Translations under genes and position numbers: made by a program
Assembly: GCA_009881065.1 (NCBI GenBank)
Contig: WXFE01000078.1
Coordinates: 16,001-64,971 of the forward strand
Source of the DNA: Bacteroidales bacterium
GTDB lineage: Bacteria; Bacteroidota; Bacteroidia; Bacteroidales; VadinHA17
Direction of reading: 5' to 3'
Length of the DNA stretch: 48,971 nucleotides
The notes under the pieces: model-generated
What the model saw: the letters and a program-made list of their open reading frames with translations, nothing else
The model's database searches: none
Told to the model about the DNA's origin: nothing
Shown: in pieces, positions 34,769-44,805 of the stretch
How the letters are laid out: the number at the start of each line of letters is the position of its first letter
How positions within the stretch are numbered: position 1 is the stretch's first letter

Positions 34769-36091
34769 ATGAAAGAAGAGTTCATCCACTGGTTGTGGAA
34801 AAACCAGTTCTTTGACGGCAGGAGTCTGTGCGACAGGGAAGCCGGCTCCATCGGGGTGATAACCCCGGGAGTGTACAACCGTGATTCAGGACCTGATTTT
34901 TTTAACACCAGGTTGATAATAGGAGGTACCGAGTGGGCCGGCAACACTGAGATACATGTCAATGCCTCCGACTGGTACCGTCACGGCCATCACATTGATC
35001 ACGCTTATGACAATGTCATCCTGCACATTGTATATAATGAGGATGCAGACGTCTATACTGCTTCCGGCCGCAGGCTGATAACCATCCGCCTCGTTTTTGA
35101 TCCTGTATTGTGGGAAAACTACCTCGATTTCATGAATAATCCTTCTCCGCTGCCCTGCAGCGGACTGATAGGACTTACTGACGGTTTCAGGATCAAGCAC
35201 TGGCTGTGGTCGATTGCCGTTGAACGTCTCGAAAGGAAGCATGACGATATCAGGGAGATTCTGTCAAAGACCGGCAATGACTGGGAGGAGACTCTTTACC
35301 GGCTGGTAACCCGTTACTTTGGTTTCAGGGTAAACACTGATCCCTTCGGGATGCTTGCCGCCCGCCTTCCTCTTAAAATCATAAGGAAGCACTCTGACCA
35401 GCTCATACAGGTTGAGGCCCTGCTGTATGGCACAGCGGGGTTGCTTGACGAGGCTCTTTTCAGGGAGGCGGTGAACGACAGTTATTATCTCCTGCTGTTG
35501 AGGGAGTACCGTGTGCTTCGCGCCAAGTATTCACTTCAACCCGTTGACGGCTGGCTCTGGAAGTTTCACAGGCTGCGGCCCGCCAATTTCCCGACTGTCA
35601 GGCTCTCCCAACTGGCGGCGCTGCTCAGCCACAGTGATGGTCTCTTCTCGAGGGTACTCGGCTGCAGTGACCGCGAGAGCCTCCGTGCACTGCTGAGCGT
35701 CAGCGCCTCTTCTTACTGGAACAATCACTACCAGTTCGGACGCGAGGTGCCGCCGGTGGCGGGTCGCGCCGGCAGGCAGTCTGCAGACCTGCTCATCATC
35801 AATGCCATTGTGCCACTGCTCTTCGTCTACGGCAAGGTCAGGCAACAACAGGAGTGGTGTGACAGGGCAGTGGAGATACTTGACTCTCTGCCTCCGGAAA
35901 AGAATAGCGTGGTGACCGACTTCACCCGGGCGGGGCTGAAGCCGGAGTCGGCCTTTGCTTCTCAGGCTCTGCTGGAGCTGAGAAACATGAGATGCAGGTA
36001 TCACAGGTGTCTCGACTGCACCATAGGGTCATCGCTCATTGCCATGGGTCAGAAAATCAGGAGGTCAGACTCGCTTTTTCTGGAGCCCTGA
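34769..36091 (+). CDS. DUF2851 family protein
   Basis: This 440-residue soluble protein is recognised as DUF2851, a family common in Bacteroidota whose function is unknown to me. The N-terminal part is the most conserved: KEEFIHWLWK, GVYNRDSGPDFFNTRL, GNTEIHVNASDWYRHGH and YDNVILHIVYNED. The pattern of conserved D, E and H residues (SGPDF, EIHV, DW, H) resembles a metal-dependent nuclease core, but that is only an impression. There is no signal peptide. The C-terminus ends with a small cysteine/histidine patch (MRCRYHRCLDC). It has its own promoter between two minisatellites. Confidence 0.88.
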   Translation: MKEEFIHWLWKNQFFDGRSLCDREAGSIGVITPGVYNRDSGPDFFNTRLIIGGTEWAGNTEIHVNASDWYRHGHHIDHAYDNVILHIVYNEDADVYTASGRRLITIRLVFDPVLWENYLDFMNNPSPLPCSGLIGLTDGFRIKHWLWSIAVERLERKHDDIREILSKTGNDWEETLYRLVTRYFGFRVNTDPFGMLAARLPLKIIRKHSDQLIQVEALLYGTAGLLDEALFREAVNDSYYLLLLREYRVLRAKYSLQPVDGWLWKFHRLRPANFPTVRLSQLAALLSHSDGLFSRVLGCSDRESLRALLSVSASSYWNNHYQFGREVPPVAGRAGRQSADLLIINAIVPLLFVYGKVRQQQEWCDRAVEILDSLPPEKNSVVTDFTRAGLKPESAFASQALLELRNMRCRYHRCLDCTIGSSLIAMGQKIRRSDSLFLEP

Positions 36092-36134
36092 CACGCTTCC
36101 GCTAGTCAGGTATTCACGTCCCGGGGCAGATGAA

Positions 36135-36290
36135 GGCTCCTCCGGTGCATTACTCCCCCTCCCGGGCTGGCAAGCGCTCTTCCGGCATATTGCCCCCCTC
36201 CCGGCGCAGGCAATCTCTTCTCCAGCATATTACCCCGTTTCCGGGACAAGTAACTGCTCCTCCGGCATATTGTCCCCCTTCCCGGGGGCG
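36135..36290. repeat. 40-bp minisatellite, 4 copies
   Basis: The marker TCCGGCATAT or a variant recurs at 36141, 36181, 36221 and 36261, exactly 40 bases apart, followed each time by a run of C and CCCGGG-like sequence. It lies in the 434-base gap between the DUF2851 gene and rpsO. The period is not a multiple of three, so it is not coding. Apart from the rpsO promoter, nothing else is seen in the gap. Confidence 0.88.
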
Positions 36291-36447
36291 TCTCAGCCGG
36301 GTTATTAACAATTAAATAAAGTTTTTAGCACGCGCAACTACTGGCATTCAATTTGCATCATTTATACATAAGTCCGCGAGTGCTTCACTTCCCCGCATGC
36401 TGCTGAGGCTGCCCGGCGTTAAATACAAAAAAAATTTGTTCAAATTG

Positions 36448-36480
36448 TTTGAATTATTACAAAATAGAGTTGTATCTTTG
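36448..36480 (+). promoter_or_regulatory. Bacteroidota promoter for rpsO
   Basis: TTTG at 36448-36451 and TATCTTTG at 36473-36480 are 21 bases apart, a full match to the TTTG/TAnnTTTG promoter type. The leader to ATG 36526 is roughly 40 bases, long enough for S15 autoregulation, but no clear structure is evident. Confidence 0.75.
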
Positions 36481-36525
36481 CGTTCCAAAATTGGAGAAAT
36501 TATTAACAATCTATTGGATAAGGAT

Positions 36526-36795
36526 ATGTATTTGACCACGGAGAAGAAACAGGAATTTTTCAGGACATTCGGATCATCAGAGTTGGACACAGGCAGTGCT
36601 GAGGGTCAGATTGCTCTTTTCTCCTATAGGATTTCGCACCTCACCGAGCATTTGAAGAAGAACAAGAAGGATTTCAGTACGCAGAGGGCGCTGACCAATC
36701 TGGTCGGAAAAAGAAGGCGTTTGCTCGACTATCTGAAAGACAAGGATATCAGCAGGTATCGTGAGATCATCAAGGCACTGAACCTCCGAAAATAA
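36526..36795 (+). CDS. rpsO: 30S ribosomal protein S15
   Basis: This 89-residue ribosomal protein has the standard length. It binds 16S rRNA early in 30S assembly. The family core is clear: TGSAEGQIALFSYRISHLTEHL, then KKDFSTQRALTNLVGKRRRLLDYL. ATG 36526 gives the standard N-terminus; the open frame further upstream runs through the promoter and is not translated. It lies just before pnp, the classic rpsO-pnp order, separated by a terminator. Confidence 0.97.
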   Translation: MYLTTEKKQEFFRTFGSSELDTGSAEGQIALFSYRISHLTEHLKKNKKDFSTQRALTNLVGKRRRLLDYLKDKDISRYREIIKALNLRK

Positions 36796-36797
36796 GC

Positions 36798-36826
36798 AAA
36801 AAAGGCAATTTCATATTGCCTTTTTT
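36798..36826 (+). terminator. Terminator between rpsO and pnp
   Basis: A 12-bp perfect stem (36798-36809 with 36815-36826) closes a 5-base loop; its right arm ends in six T. Because it lies just before pnp, some readthrough or a second promoter is needed for pnp expression. Confidence 0.9.
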
Positions 36827-36885
36827 AATTCCCGGAGAGAAATGCCCCTTGACTATCATTTATCCCGTAATAATCAGTAGTTTAG

Positions 36886-39144
36886 ATGTATAAGTTAATC
36901 GAAAAAAGCATTGACCTTGGCGATGGCCGGTCAATAGTAATTGAAACGGGCAAGCTGGCCAAGCAGGCCGACGGTGCTGTGGTTGTAAGGATGGGTAAGA
37001 CCATGCTTCTGGCAACCGTCGTTGCAGCTAAGGATGCAAAGGAAGACACAGACTTCATGCCGCTGTCCGTAGAGTACAAGGAAAAGTATGCGGCATCGGG
37101 CCGCTTTCCCGGAGGCTTCCTCAAGAGAGAGGCAAGGCCCGGTGACAATGAGATTCTGATCTCACGACTGGTTGACAGGGCGCTGCGTCCGCTCTTCCCG
37201 GACGACTATCACGCGGAAGTGTTTGTAACCATTAACCTCATCTCGGCCGAGAAGGATATCATGCCTGACGCGCTTGCCGGACTCGCTGCATCAGCGGCAC
37301 TGGCAGTGTCTGACATACCTTTCCATGGCCCGATATCAGAGGTAAGGGTATCAAGGGTTAACGGCGAGTTTATCGTCAATCCTACATTTGATCAGGTGGA
37401 GATTGCGGACCTTGACATCATTGTCGGAGCAACATATGAGAATATCATGATGGTTGAGGGTGAGATGAAGGAGGTTTCAGAGGATGTCATGCTCGAAGCG
37501 CTGCGCATCGCCCATGAGGCTATCAAACCGCAGTGCGTTGCACAGAAGGAACTCTCTGAAATGGTCGGAAAGTCAGTAAAGAGAGAGTACTGTCATGAAA
37601 ATAATGATGAGGAACTCCGCAAGAAGATATGGGATGAGACCTATGACAAGTGTTACAGTCTGGCTGCCAGCGGCTCTGACAAGAAGACCCGCACTGACGG
37701 CTTTGAAGCAATAAAGGCTGAGTTCCTTGCACAGTTCCCGGAGGATGCACCGGCAGATGAGATGCTGGTGAACAGGTACTTCCATGATGTGGAGAAGGAG
37801 GCTGCCCGTCGTCTTGTGCTTGATGAGCACAGGCGTCTTGACGGCCGCAAGCTTGATGAGATCCGCCCCATCTGGTGTGAGATTGATCCGCTTCCTGCAG
37901 CCCATGGCTCAGCTATCTTCACCCGCGGTGAGACACAGTCGCTCACCACTGTCACCCTTGGCACCAAGCTTGACGAGAAGATGATTGACGAGGTGCTCAA
38001 ACAGGGTTCCGAGAAATTCACGCTTCACTATAACTTTCCCCCTTTCGCCACCGGCGAAGCCAAACCATTGCGCGGTACCAGCCGCAGGGAGATAGGTCAC
38101 GGGAACCTGGCACACAGGGCTCTCAAGAACATGATGCCGCCCGAGGAGACCAATCCATACGCAATACGTGTGGTATCAGATATCCTCGAATCAAACGGCT
38201 CATCATCGATGGCAACCGTCTGCGCCGGGACACTGGCCCTCATGGATGCAGGTATACAAATTGCCAAGCCGGTTTCCGGTATCGCTATGGGGCTGATTAC
38301 TGACAAGGACGGGAAGAAATTCGCAGTTCTTTCAGATATACTGGGTGATGAAGACCATCTCGGCGATATGGATTTCAAGGTCGCAGGCACCCGCGATGGC
38401 ATTACCGCAACACAGATGGACATCAAGGTTGACGGTCTTTCGTTCGAGGTTCTCAAACAGGCGCTCGAACAGGCGCGTCGTGGCAGGATGCACATCCTCG
38501 ACGTCATGGAAGAGACCATTGCCGAGCCCAGGCCTGACCTCAAGCCTCATGCACCGAGAATAGAGAAGATTTTTATACCCAAGGAGATGATAGGTGCTGT
38601 GATAGGCCCCGGCGGAAAGATTGTACAGGATATTCAGGCCACCACAGGTGCAACTATAGTTATCGAGGAGACCAACGGCCAGGGTGTGGTCGATGTCTTT
38701 GGCGAGAACTACGAGGTTATCAGGGCGGCCCTTGACCGTATCAACGCTATATGTGCTGTTCCTGAGGTAGGAAAGGTCTATACCGGCAAGGTGAAAACCA
38801 TAACACAGTTCGGTGCGTTTGTTGAGATTCTCCCGAACAAGGACGGACTGCTGCACATCTCGGAGATGGACTGGAAGAAGGTAGGCACTGTTGAGGAGCT
38901 CTTCAAGGAGGGTGACACTGTTGAGGTGCAGCTTATTGAAATTGACCAGAAGACCGGCAAGCTGAGGCTCTCGCGCAAGCCCCTCATCCCGAAGCCGGAA
39001 GGCTGGGTTGAACCGCCCAGGCGCGAACATACGGAAAGAAAGGAGCGTCAGGGATCACGTGACGGAAACCGCGGTGATCGCGGAAACCGTGACCATCGCC
39101 CGCATGACCGCCGTCGTGACAACAACCGGCAGAAATCCGATTGA
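36886..39144 (+). CDS. pnp: Polyribonucleotide nucleotidyltransferase (PNPase)
   Basis: This 752-residue 3'-5' phosphorolytic exoribonuclease has two RNase PH cores (the second around [14 protein letters not shown] to [24 protein letters not shown] motifs), then a KH domain ([13 protein letters not shown]) and an S1 domain ([15 protein letters not shown]). The C-terminal tail of about 40 residues is very rich in Arg, Asp, His and Asn and is probably disordered and RNA-binding. It degrades mRNA and processes structured RNAs. The stop codon lies inside a short 29-bp repeat array, which may have added the last residues. Confidence 0.97.
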   Translation: MYKLIEKSIDLGDGRSIVIETGKLAKQADGAVVVRMGKTMLLATVVAAKDAKEDTDFMPLSVEYKEKYAASGRFPGGFLKREARPGDNEILISRLVDRALRPLFPDDYHAEVFVTINLISAEKDIMPDALAGLAASAALAVSDIPFHGPISEVRVSRVNGEFIVNPTFDQVEIADLDIIVGATYENIMMVEGEMKEVSEDVMLEALRIAHEAIKPQCVAQKELSEMVGKSVKREYCHENNDEELRKKIWDETYDKCYSLAASGSDKKTRTDGFEAIKAEFLAQFPEDAPADEMLVNRYFHDVEKEAARRLVLDEHRRLDGRKLDEIRPIWCEIDPLPAAHGSAIFTRGETQSLTTVTLGTKLDEKMIDEVLKQGSEKFTLHYNFPPFATGEAKPLRGTSRREIGHGNLAHRALKNMMPPEETNPYAIRVVSDILESNGSSSMATVCAGTLALMDAGIQIAKPVSGIAMGLITDKDGKKFAVLSDILGDEDHLGDMDFKVAGTRDGITATQMDIKVDGLSFEVLKQALEQARRGRMHILDVMEETIAEPRPDLKPHAPRIEKIFIPKEMIGAVIGPGGKIVQDIQATTGATIVIEETNGQGVVDVFGENYEVIRAALDRINAICAVPEVGKVYTGKVKTITQFGAFVEILPNKDGLLHISEMDWKKVGTVEELFKEGDTVEVQLIEIDQKTGKLRLSRKPLIPKPEGWVEPPRREHTERKERQGSRDGNRGDRGNRDHRPHDRRRDNNRQKSD

Positions 39145-39209
39145 TCAATCACAACTGACAGAAATCCGGTGGATCATTACAACCGGCAAAAATCCCCGGT
39201 TGATCATCC
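39122..39209. repeat. 29-bp degenerate repeat, 3 copies, overlapping the pnp stop
   Basis: Units begin ACAACCGGCAGAAATCC at 39122, ACAACTGACAGAAATCC at 39151 and ACAACCGGCAAAAATCC at 39179, each ending in a TGATCA/GGATCAT motif. The first copy contains the pnp stop codon. Confidence 0.75.
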
Positions 39210-39227
39210 AGGATAGTTATTAAGGCG

Positions 39228-39261
39228 GAGGCTGTCTCATAAAAGGGACAGCTTCTCTTTT
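39228..39261 (+). terminator. Terminator after pnp
   Basis: An 11-bp stem with two G-T pairs (39228-39238 with 39245-39255) closes a 6-base loop and is followed by a short pyrimidine/T tract. Confidence 0.75.
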
Positions 39262-39365
39262 GTGCACCCTGTTACAACTATTTCGCGGAAACGCGGGTCT
39301 TCGATTTATTTGCATTGTGAAGGCTAAATGTTAATTTTGATATCCGGTGCAATGTGGCAACAGGG

Positions 39366-40010
39366 ATGGAGAACATAAAGTACAACTATATTGTTATTGA
39401 GGGGAATATCGGTGCGGGAAAGACTACCCTGGCGTCAATGATTGCAAGGGACTGCAATGCCAAACTGATCCTTGAACGGTTTGCCGATAACCCTTTCCTC
39501 CCCAAATTCTACAATGATCCCGCACGGTACGCCTTCCCCCTCGAGCTATCCTTCCTGGCTGACCGTTACGGGCAGCTCAGGGATGAACTGGTGGAACCGG
39601 ATCTTTTCAAAAGCTTCACAGTGGCTGACTACTACTTCATGAAGTCGCTCATCTTCTCTTCCAAAACCCTGGAACAGGATGAGTTCAACCTTTACCGCCA
39701 GATATTCTATATTATCTATAGCTCCATTCCCAAGCCTGACCTGTATGTTTACCTGCATGTACCCCCTGAGAGACTGCTGAAAAACATTGCAATGAGGGGT
39801 AGGGAGTACGAAAAGTCAATTACTGCCGATTATCTCTCGGGAATTCAGGAGAGCTACTTTACCTTCTTCAGGCAGCATCAGGAGAACCGTTACCTGGTGC
39901 TCGATGTCTCAAATATTGACTTTGTTGCATGCCATGATGACTACCTTAAAGTGAAGGAAATGATCTTCACCGAACCTGTCTCCCCGGGGATTAACCTCCG
40001 GAATTTCTGA
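39366..40010 (+). CDS. Deoxynucleoside kinase family protein
   Basis: This 214-residue P-loop kinase of the deoxyadenosine/deoxycytidine/deoxyguanosine kinase family salvages deoxynucleosides. The Walker A loop is GNIGAGKTT near residue 13. The substrate-side LILERFADNPFLPKFY and the LID-type arginines in LKNIAMRGREYEKSI are visible. In many Bacteroidota the same domain is fused to a folate pyrophosphokinase (HPPK); here it is stand-alone. Base specificity cannot be told. ATG 39366 is preferred over an in-frame GTG at 39354. Confidence 0.92.
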   Translation: MENIKYNYIVIEGNIGAGKTTLASMIARDCNAKLILERFADNPFLPKFYNDPARYAFPLELSFLADRYGQLRDELVEPDLFKSFTVADYYFMKSLIFSSKTLEQDEFNLYRQIFYIIYSSIPKPDLYVYLHVPPERLLKNIAMRGREYEKSITADYLSGIQESYFTFFRQHQENRYLVLDVSNIDFVACHDDYLKVKEMIFTEPVSPGINLRNF

Positions 40011-40052
40011 TTTTTTCATTCAGGTGTTGCAGGTAATGACTAAAAAATATCT

Positions 40053-40060
40053 TAAATTTG
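40053..40060 (+). promoter_or_regulatory. Bacteroidota -7 box for the TPR lipoprotein
   Basis: TAAATTTG matches TAnnTTTG about 73 bases before the start codon. A TTG lies 23 bases upstream, slightly farther than usual. Confidence 0.55.
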
Positions 40061-40132
40061 CAGACAAATCAGAAATATCGTATAATTGCTCTAATTAACA
40101 GAAACTGATCGCAACTAATTAAAACACACATT

Positions 40133-41839
40133 ATGAAAAATTTCACCAGACTTTTTGTCATTCTGCTTGCTGCTGTACTTATGTCAGGTTGCAGCAGTCT
40201 TGACAAGATGAAGAAAAATGCCAATCTCGTCAAGTATGAAATTTCCCCCAAAGTGCTTGAGACTCATGCAGGCATTGTTGCAGCACAGGTTAAGGTAACC
40301 TATCCGGAGAAGTACTTTGACAAGAACACCACGCTGAAGATTACCCCTGTTCTTTCATATGAAGGCGGTGAGACGGCATTTGATGAACTGCTCTTTACCC
40401 AGGGAGAGAAAGTTCTGGCCAATAACAAACCGGTTGCATGGACTGGCGGAACGGTAAACTGGTCAGGTGATGTAAACTATATACCTGAGATGAAGGTGTC
40501 TGAGTTCCTTCTTTACATAGATGCTGAAAGAAAGGGCAGGACTCTCTCATTTGATCCCATCAAGCTGGCTGACGGTGTAATTGCAACTTCAACCCTTGTT
40601 GAATATCACGCAATGCCCATCGTACTGAAAGACAACTATCAGCGCATTGTTCCCGAGCAGAAGGTGGCCGACATTCTTTACAACATAAACCAGTCGAATA
40701 TCAGGCCTTCAGAACTGAAGTCTGCTGATATTCAGGCTCTCAAGGATTATATTGCACTTGTAATGGAGAACGAAAGGATGGAGGTTAAGGGTGTAACCAA
40801 CAGCTCTTATGCTTCACCTGATGGTCCGCTTGCACTTAACGAAAAACTCTCAGTTGAGAGGGGTAAGGCTGCTGACAGGTACCTCAAGAGGGAATATGGC
40901 AAGATACCCGAACTGGCTGATCTATTCGCAAGCCAAACAACTGCTGAAGACTGGGAAGGTTTCAAGACTCTCGTGCAGGAGTCGTCAATCGCTGACAAGG
41001 AACTCATCCTGAGGGTTCTCTCGATGTACCAGGATCCTGTCGTCCGCGAACAGGAGATCAAGAACATGGCAACTGCATATGAAGCACTTGCAGATCAGGT
41101 TCTTCCGAAGCTGAGAAGGTCAAAACTGATCGTTGACGTTAACCTGATCGGCCTCAGCGATGAGGAGATACTCGCCGCCATCAAGGATGATCCGTCAGTA
41201 CTCAGCCTTGAGCAGTTGCTCTATGCTGCCACTCTGACCAATGATACCAAGGATATGCTGAAGTATTATGAGATGGCTGCCGAGAAGGATCCCAAGTGTT
41301 ACAGGGCATGGAACAATATCGGCTGGACTTATCTGCAGATGGGCAAAGCTGATGATGCCATGGTAGCTCTTGAGAAGGCCAAGGCTCTCAAGAATGATGA
41401 CAACGTGAAGAACAACATGGGCTTTGCCGCTCTTCTGAAGGGTGATATCAGTGCAGCTTCCGAGTATTTCAACTCGATGTCAGCCGCCACTCCCGAATCA
41501 AAATTCGGACTTGGCACAATTGCAATTCATGAAGGCAAATATGACCAGGCAGTCAACCTGCTCAGTGACACGCCCACAATGAACCTTGCACTGGCACAGC
41601 TTCTCAAGGGTGACATCAACAAGGCCAAGATGACCATGGATGCAGTTGAACCCTGCAAATGCGGCGCTCCCTCATACCTCAAGGCTGTAATAGCAGCACG
41701 CCTTGACAACAAGGATGGTGTCATCAACGGACTGCGCGAAGCATTCGGTTACAACGCCAAATGGAAGAACTACGCTCTGACAGACCTTGAGTTTGCCAAG
41801 TACTTCACAGATGATGCATTCATTGCAGTAACGAAGTAA
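40133..41839 (+). CDS. TPR-containing outer-membrane lipoprotein
   Basis: This 568-residue lipoprotein has a lipobox ending MSGC (Cys20). After an N-terminal beta-rich region (about 30-180), a segment at about 225-255 (SPDGPLALNEKLSVERGKAA) looks like part of an OmpA-type peptidoglycan-binding fold. The C-terminal third is made of TPR repeats (for example AWNNIGWTYLQMGKADDAMV). I recognise the general type, a Bacteroidota TPR lipoprotein, but no named function. It is monocistronic, with its own promoter and a strong terminator, and codon use is regular, suggesting good expression. Confidence 0.88.
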   Translation: MKNFTRLFVILLAAVLMSGCSSLDKMKKNANLVKYEISPKVLETHAGIVAAQVKVTYPEKYFDKNTTLKITPVLSYEGGETAFDELLFTQGEKVLANNKPVAWTGGTVNWSGDVNYIPEMKVSEFLLYIDAERKGRTLSFDPIKLADGVIATSTLVEYHAMPIVLKDNYQRIVPEQKVADILYNINQSNIRPSELKSADIQALKDYIALVMENERMEVKGVTNSSYASPDGPLALNEKLSVERGKAADRYLKREYGKIPELADLFASQTTAEDWEGFKTLVQESSIADKELILRVLSMYQDPVVREQEIKNMATAYEALADQVLPKLRRSKLIVDVNLIGLSDEEILAAIKDDPSVLSLEQLLYAATLTNDTKDMLKYYEMAAEKDPKCYRAWNNIGWTYLQMGKADDAMVALEKAKALKNDDNVKNNMGFAALLKGDISAASEYFNSMSAATPESKFGLGTIAIHEGKYDQAVNLLSDTPTMNLALAQLLKGDINKAKMTMDAVEPCKCGAPSYLKAVIAARLDNKDGVINGLREAFGYNAKWKNYALTDLEFAKYFTDDAFIAVTK

Positions 41840-41856
41840 CAAAACCACAGATATTG

Positions 41857-41893
41857 AAAAACCCCGTCCACCACATGGCAGACGGGGTTTTTT
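41857..41893. terminator. Bidirectional terminator between convergent genes
   Basis: A 12-bp perfect stem, AAAAACCCCGTC/GACGGGGTTTTT (41857-41868 with 41881-41892), has A-rich and T-rich flanks. It can end both the TPR lipoprotein and the opposing RNA methyltransferase transcripts. Confidence 0.92.
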
Positions 41894-41899
41894 AATATG

Positions 41900-42430
41900 T
41901 TAGCGTTTGATTCTTCCTGCCAGCTCCCACAGGACTATCCCGGCACTGACAGCCACATTGAATGAGTGTTTGGTGCCATACTGGGGTATCTCGATGCATG
42001 CGTCTGACAGATTCACCACCTCTTCGGTAACCCCTCTGATCTCATGGCCGAATACCAGTGCATACCTCTTTTCTGGCTCCGTCACAAACAGGTCAGGTGA
42101 TACGGCTCCCTCGGCCTGCTCCACGGAAACAATGGTGTAACCCCTCTCCTTAAGCTGCCTGACAGCATCGGCAGAGCTCTCAAAGTACCTCCATTCAACC
42201 GATTCAGTCGCCCCCAGCGCAGTCTTGTGTATCTCGCGGTGAGGGGGTGTGGCCGTGATGCCGCAAAGCCATATTGCCTCCACCAGGAAAGCGTCGGCCG
42301 TCCTGAAAATTGACCCCACGTTGTTGAGACTGCGAACGTTGTCAAGGACAATAATAAAAGGAGACTTCTCCGAAGCTCTGAATTCAGTAAAACTCTTCCG
42401 GTTCAGTTCATCGTTTGTCAGCTTCCTCAT
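41900..42430 (-). CDS. TrmH/SpoU-family RNA 2'-O-methyltransferase
   Basis: This 176-residue SPOUT-class methyltransferase contains the three SpoU motifs: N-N-V-G-S-I-F-R-T-A in the first, LVFGHEIRGV in the second and IEIPQYGTKHSFNVAVSAGI in the third. These build the trefoil-knot SAM site. It lacks the N-terminal substrate-binding domain of the RlmB type, so it may be closer to short tRNA-type members. The target (tRNA or rRNA) cannot be told. ATG 42430 was chosen as the start just before the conserved region. Confidence 0.92.
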   Translation of the reverse strand: MRKLTNDELNRKSFTEFRASEKSPFIIVLDNVRSLNNVGSIFRTADAFLVEAIWLCGITATPPHREIHKTALGATESVEWRYFESSADAVRQLKERGYTIVSVEQAEGAVSPDLFVTEPEKRYALVFGHEIRGVTEEVVNLSDACIEIPQYGTKHSFNVAVSAGIVLWELAGRIKR

Positions 42431-42445
42431 TGGTTGAAATTTTAA

Positions 42446-42453
42446 CAAAAATA
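42446..42453 (-). promoter_or_regulatory. Possible -7 box for the TrmH-family gene
   Basis: On the minus strand this reads TATTTTTG, a match to TAnnTTTG, 16 bases before the start codon. No -33 element is evident, and the leader would be very short. Confidence 0.4.
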
Positions 42454-42519
42454 GTTATAAAAAGGAGTAAATTACCTGTCTGTTCTTCACCTGGCACTGA
42501 TAGAAAGCTCAGGGCTAAA

Positions 42520-42660
42520 GGTCATTGCCGCTTCAACATTCACCGGTGCCGATGTTACCGGAAGGCCAGGGCAGTCATGAACTGATATGGTCATTACCAC
42601 TCCTCTGTTCACCAGTGCTGCCGAAAGGTTCATATAAGCCCTGAACCAATATGGTCATTG
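42520..42660. repeat. 64-69 bp imperfect tandem repeat, about 2 copies
   Basis: GGTCATT recurs at 42520, 42589 and 42653. Between them lie diverged copies containing TTCACCrGTGC and 'gaac..atatggtcatt'. It fills much of the 306-base divergent gap 42431-42736 between the TrmH-family gene and priA. No gene is seen in the gap. Confidence 0.55.
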
Positions 42661-42736
42661 CCCTCAAGTTCATAAATTCAGGCCGGAGAGATGGCCTTTT
42701 TTGACGTTTATTCTTAATTTGCCGCTGTTTCAACCA

Positions 42737-44749
42737 ATGAGCAGACAATTCGCAGATATCATCATTCCTGTTGCCGTGCCCGGCTCATTTACCTATGAAG
42801 TTCCGGAGCATCTTCAGGGTGCAGTCCGCCGCGGCAGCCTGGTGAACGTTCCCTTTGGTCAGAGCAGGAAGAGTACCGGGCTGGTGGTAAAGATCCATGA
42901 GATACCACCGGCAGAGGTCTCTCTCAGGGAGATTGACAGCCTCCTTCCCGGCGAAACGGCTGTCAATGACCGTCTTACCGACTTTCTTCTGTGGATATCT
43001 GATTATTACATGGCCTATCCGGGCGAGGTGATGAAGGCAGCAATACCGTCGGCCGATGATCTTCCCGGGCGCGTGTTGAAACGCAGGCAGAAGGAGGAGC
43101 CTGATGTGCCGGAGAGTGAGTTAATCATGCCGGCAGAGCTGAACAGGGTTCAGATGGAGGCCTATAATTCAGTAAAACAGCTGTTTGCAGACCGTGAGAC
43201 GGTGCTGCTGCATGGCGTTACCTCCAGCGGCAAGACCGAGATATATATTCATCTTATGCGTGAGCAGCTTGACCAGGGGAAGCAGGTCCTTTACATGCTT
43301 CCTGAGATAGCTCTTACAACGCAGATCATTGAGAGACTCAGGAAGCATTTCAGCAGCGCCATCGGGGTGTTTCACTCACGTCTTACCCCCGCGGCACGAA
43401 GAAAAGTGTGGAAGAAAGTCAGTGAGGGAAGCCTCAGGGCTGTTCTGGGTGTACGCTCATCACTCTTCCTTCCATTCAGTGACCTGGGTCTGATCATAGT
43501 GGATGAGGAGCATGACTCATCATACAAGCAGTATGATCCGGCCCCGCGGTATCATGCACGTGATGCCGGAATGATGCTTGCCCGCATACATGGAGGCAGG
43601 GTGCTCCTCGGTTCAGCCACGCCGTCACTTGAAAGTTACCACAACGCACTCTCCGGAAGGTACGGGTTCGTTGAGCTGCTGACACGTTACGGTGAGGTCA
43701 TGATGCCTGAGATGGTCATCGCTGACACTCGCCGGGGTGGTAAAAAGAGGGGTCCCTCGGCTCGTTTTTCACCCCTTCTTCTTGAGGCGATGGAGGAGGC
43801 GCTGAAGCGCGAGGAACAGGTTATCCTCTTCCAGAACAGGAGAGGCTTCTCACCCTTTCTGATGTGCTCTGACTGCGGACATGTCCCTGCCTGCACCAAC
43901 TGTTCGGTAAGCTACACCTATCACAAAAGCATCAACCGGCTGGTGTGCCACTACTGCGGCAAGAGCGTGAGACCACCCTCGGAGTGCCCCGATTGCGGAT
44001 CAGTGAATATCTCCACCATGGGCTTCGGCACTGAAAGAATCGAAGAGGAGATAAGACTGCTGTTCCCTTCGGCGCGTGTCGCGCGAATGGATCAGGACAC
44101 TGTCAGGAACAGGGGCGCTGCCTCCGATATACTGAGCAGCTTCGCCGCAGGCGAAACCGATATCCTTATCGGGACACAGATGATCTCCAAGGGACTCGAC
44201 TTCGAAAGACTGACGGTAGTGGGTATCCTCGATGCCGACAATATGATGCATTTCCCCGATTTCCGGGCTCACGAGCGCAGCTTCCAGCTCATGGAACAGG
44301 TGAGCGGAAGAGCAGGAAGGAGGACACGCCGGGGGAAGGTGATTATCCAGACCGCTGACCCTGCAAACATGGTCCTCAGGCAGGTGCTGAAACATGATTA
44401 CAGGTCGATGAGCTCGGTGCAGCTTGAGGAGAGGGCTCTCTTCGGCTATCCCCCCTTTACAAGGATAATCAGGATAGCGCTGAAACACCGTGATCTTGAC
44501 GAGCTTTCTGCCTCGGCAGCAAGACTGGCTGACACCCTCCGCAGGCACCTCGGCAACCGTGTGCTGGGGCCGGAGTTTCCGATGGTGATGCAGGTTCAGA
44601 AGTGGTACATCAAAACGGTGATGATAAAAATAGACAGCACGCTCTCCCCCTCGAAAGTCAAGGAACTGGTGAGGCGCACAATGGAGAGCGAGCTGAAATA
44701 TCCCAGGAAAGGGCTGCTGCGCATTCATGCCGATGTCGATCCGCAATGA
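42737..44749 (+). CDS. priA: Primosomal protein N' (replication restart helicase PriA)
   Basis: This 670-residue superfamily 2 DNA helicase restarts stalled replication forks. Walker A is GVTSSGKTE, Walker B/DEAH is VDEEHDSSYKQ, and motif III is LGSATPSLES. The zinc-binding insert has eight cysteines in CxxC pairs (CSDCGHVPACTNC, then CHYCGK and CPDCGS). The N-terminal 3'-DNA-binding domain is also present (DIIIPVAVPGSFTYEVPE). ATG 42737 begins the conserved part; the open frame 12 codons upstream starts at a non-ATG codon. Confidence 0.96.
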   Translation: MSRQFADIIIPVAVPGSFTYEVPEHLQGAVRRGSLVNVPFGQSRKSTGLVVKIHEIPPAEVSLREIDSLLPGETAVNDRLTDFLLWISDYYMAYPGEVMKAAIPSADDLPGRVLKRRQKEEPDVPESELIMPAELNRVQMEAYNSVKQLFADRETVLLHGVTSSGKTEIYIHLMREQLDQGKQVLYMLPEIALTTQIIERLRKHFSSAIGVFHSRLTPAARRKVWKKVSEGSLRAVLGVRSSLFLPFSDLGLIIVDEEHDSSYKQYDPAPRYHARDAGMMLARIHGGRVLLGSATPSLESYHNALSGRYGFVELLTRYGEVMMPEMVIADTRRGGKKRGPSARFSPLLLEAMEEALKREEQVILFQNRRGFSPFLMCSDCGHVPACTNCSVSYTYHKSINRLVCHYCGKSVRPPSECPDCGSVNISTMGFGTERIEEEIRLLFPSARVARMDQDTVRNRGAASDILSSFAAGETDILIGTQMISKGLDFERLTVVGILDADNMMHFPDFRAHERSFQLMEQVSGRAGRRTRRGKVIIQTADPANMVLRQVLKHDYRSMSSVQLEERALFGYPPFTRIIRIALKHRDLDELSASAARLADTLRRHLGNRVLGPEFPMVMQVQKWYIKTVMIKIDSTLSPSKVKELVRRTMESELKYPRKGLLRIHADVDPQ

Positions 44750-44805
44750 TCTCATTTGCCCTTTAATTTTTAAAGGTTATTTTTACAGAATCAAAGCTGT
44801 TTTTA

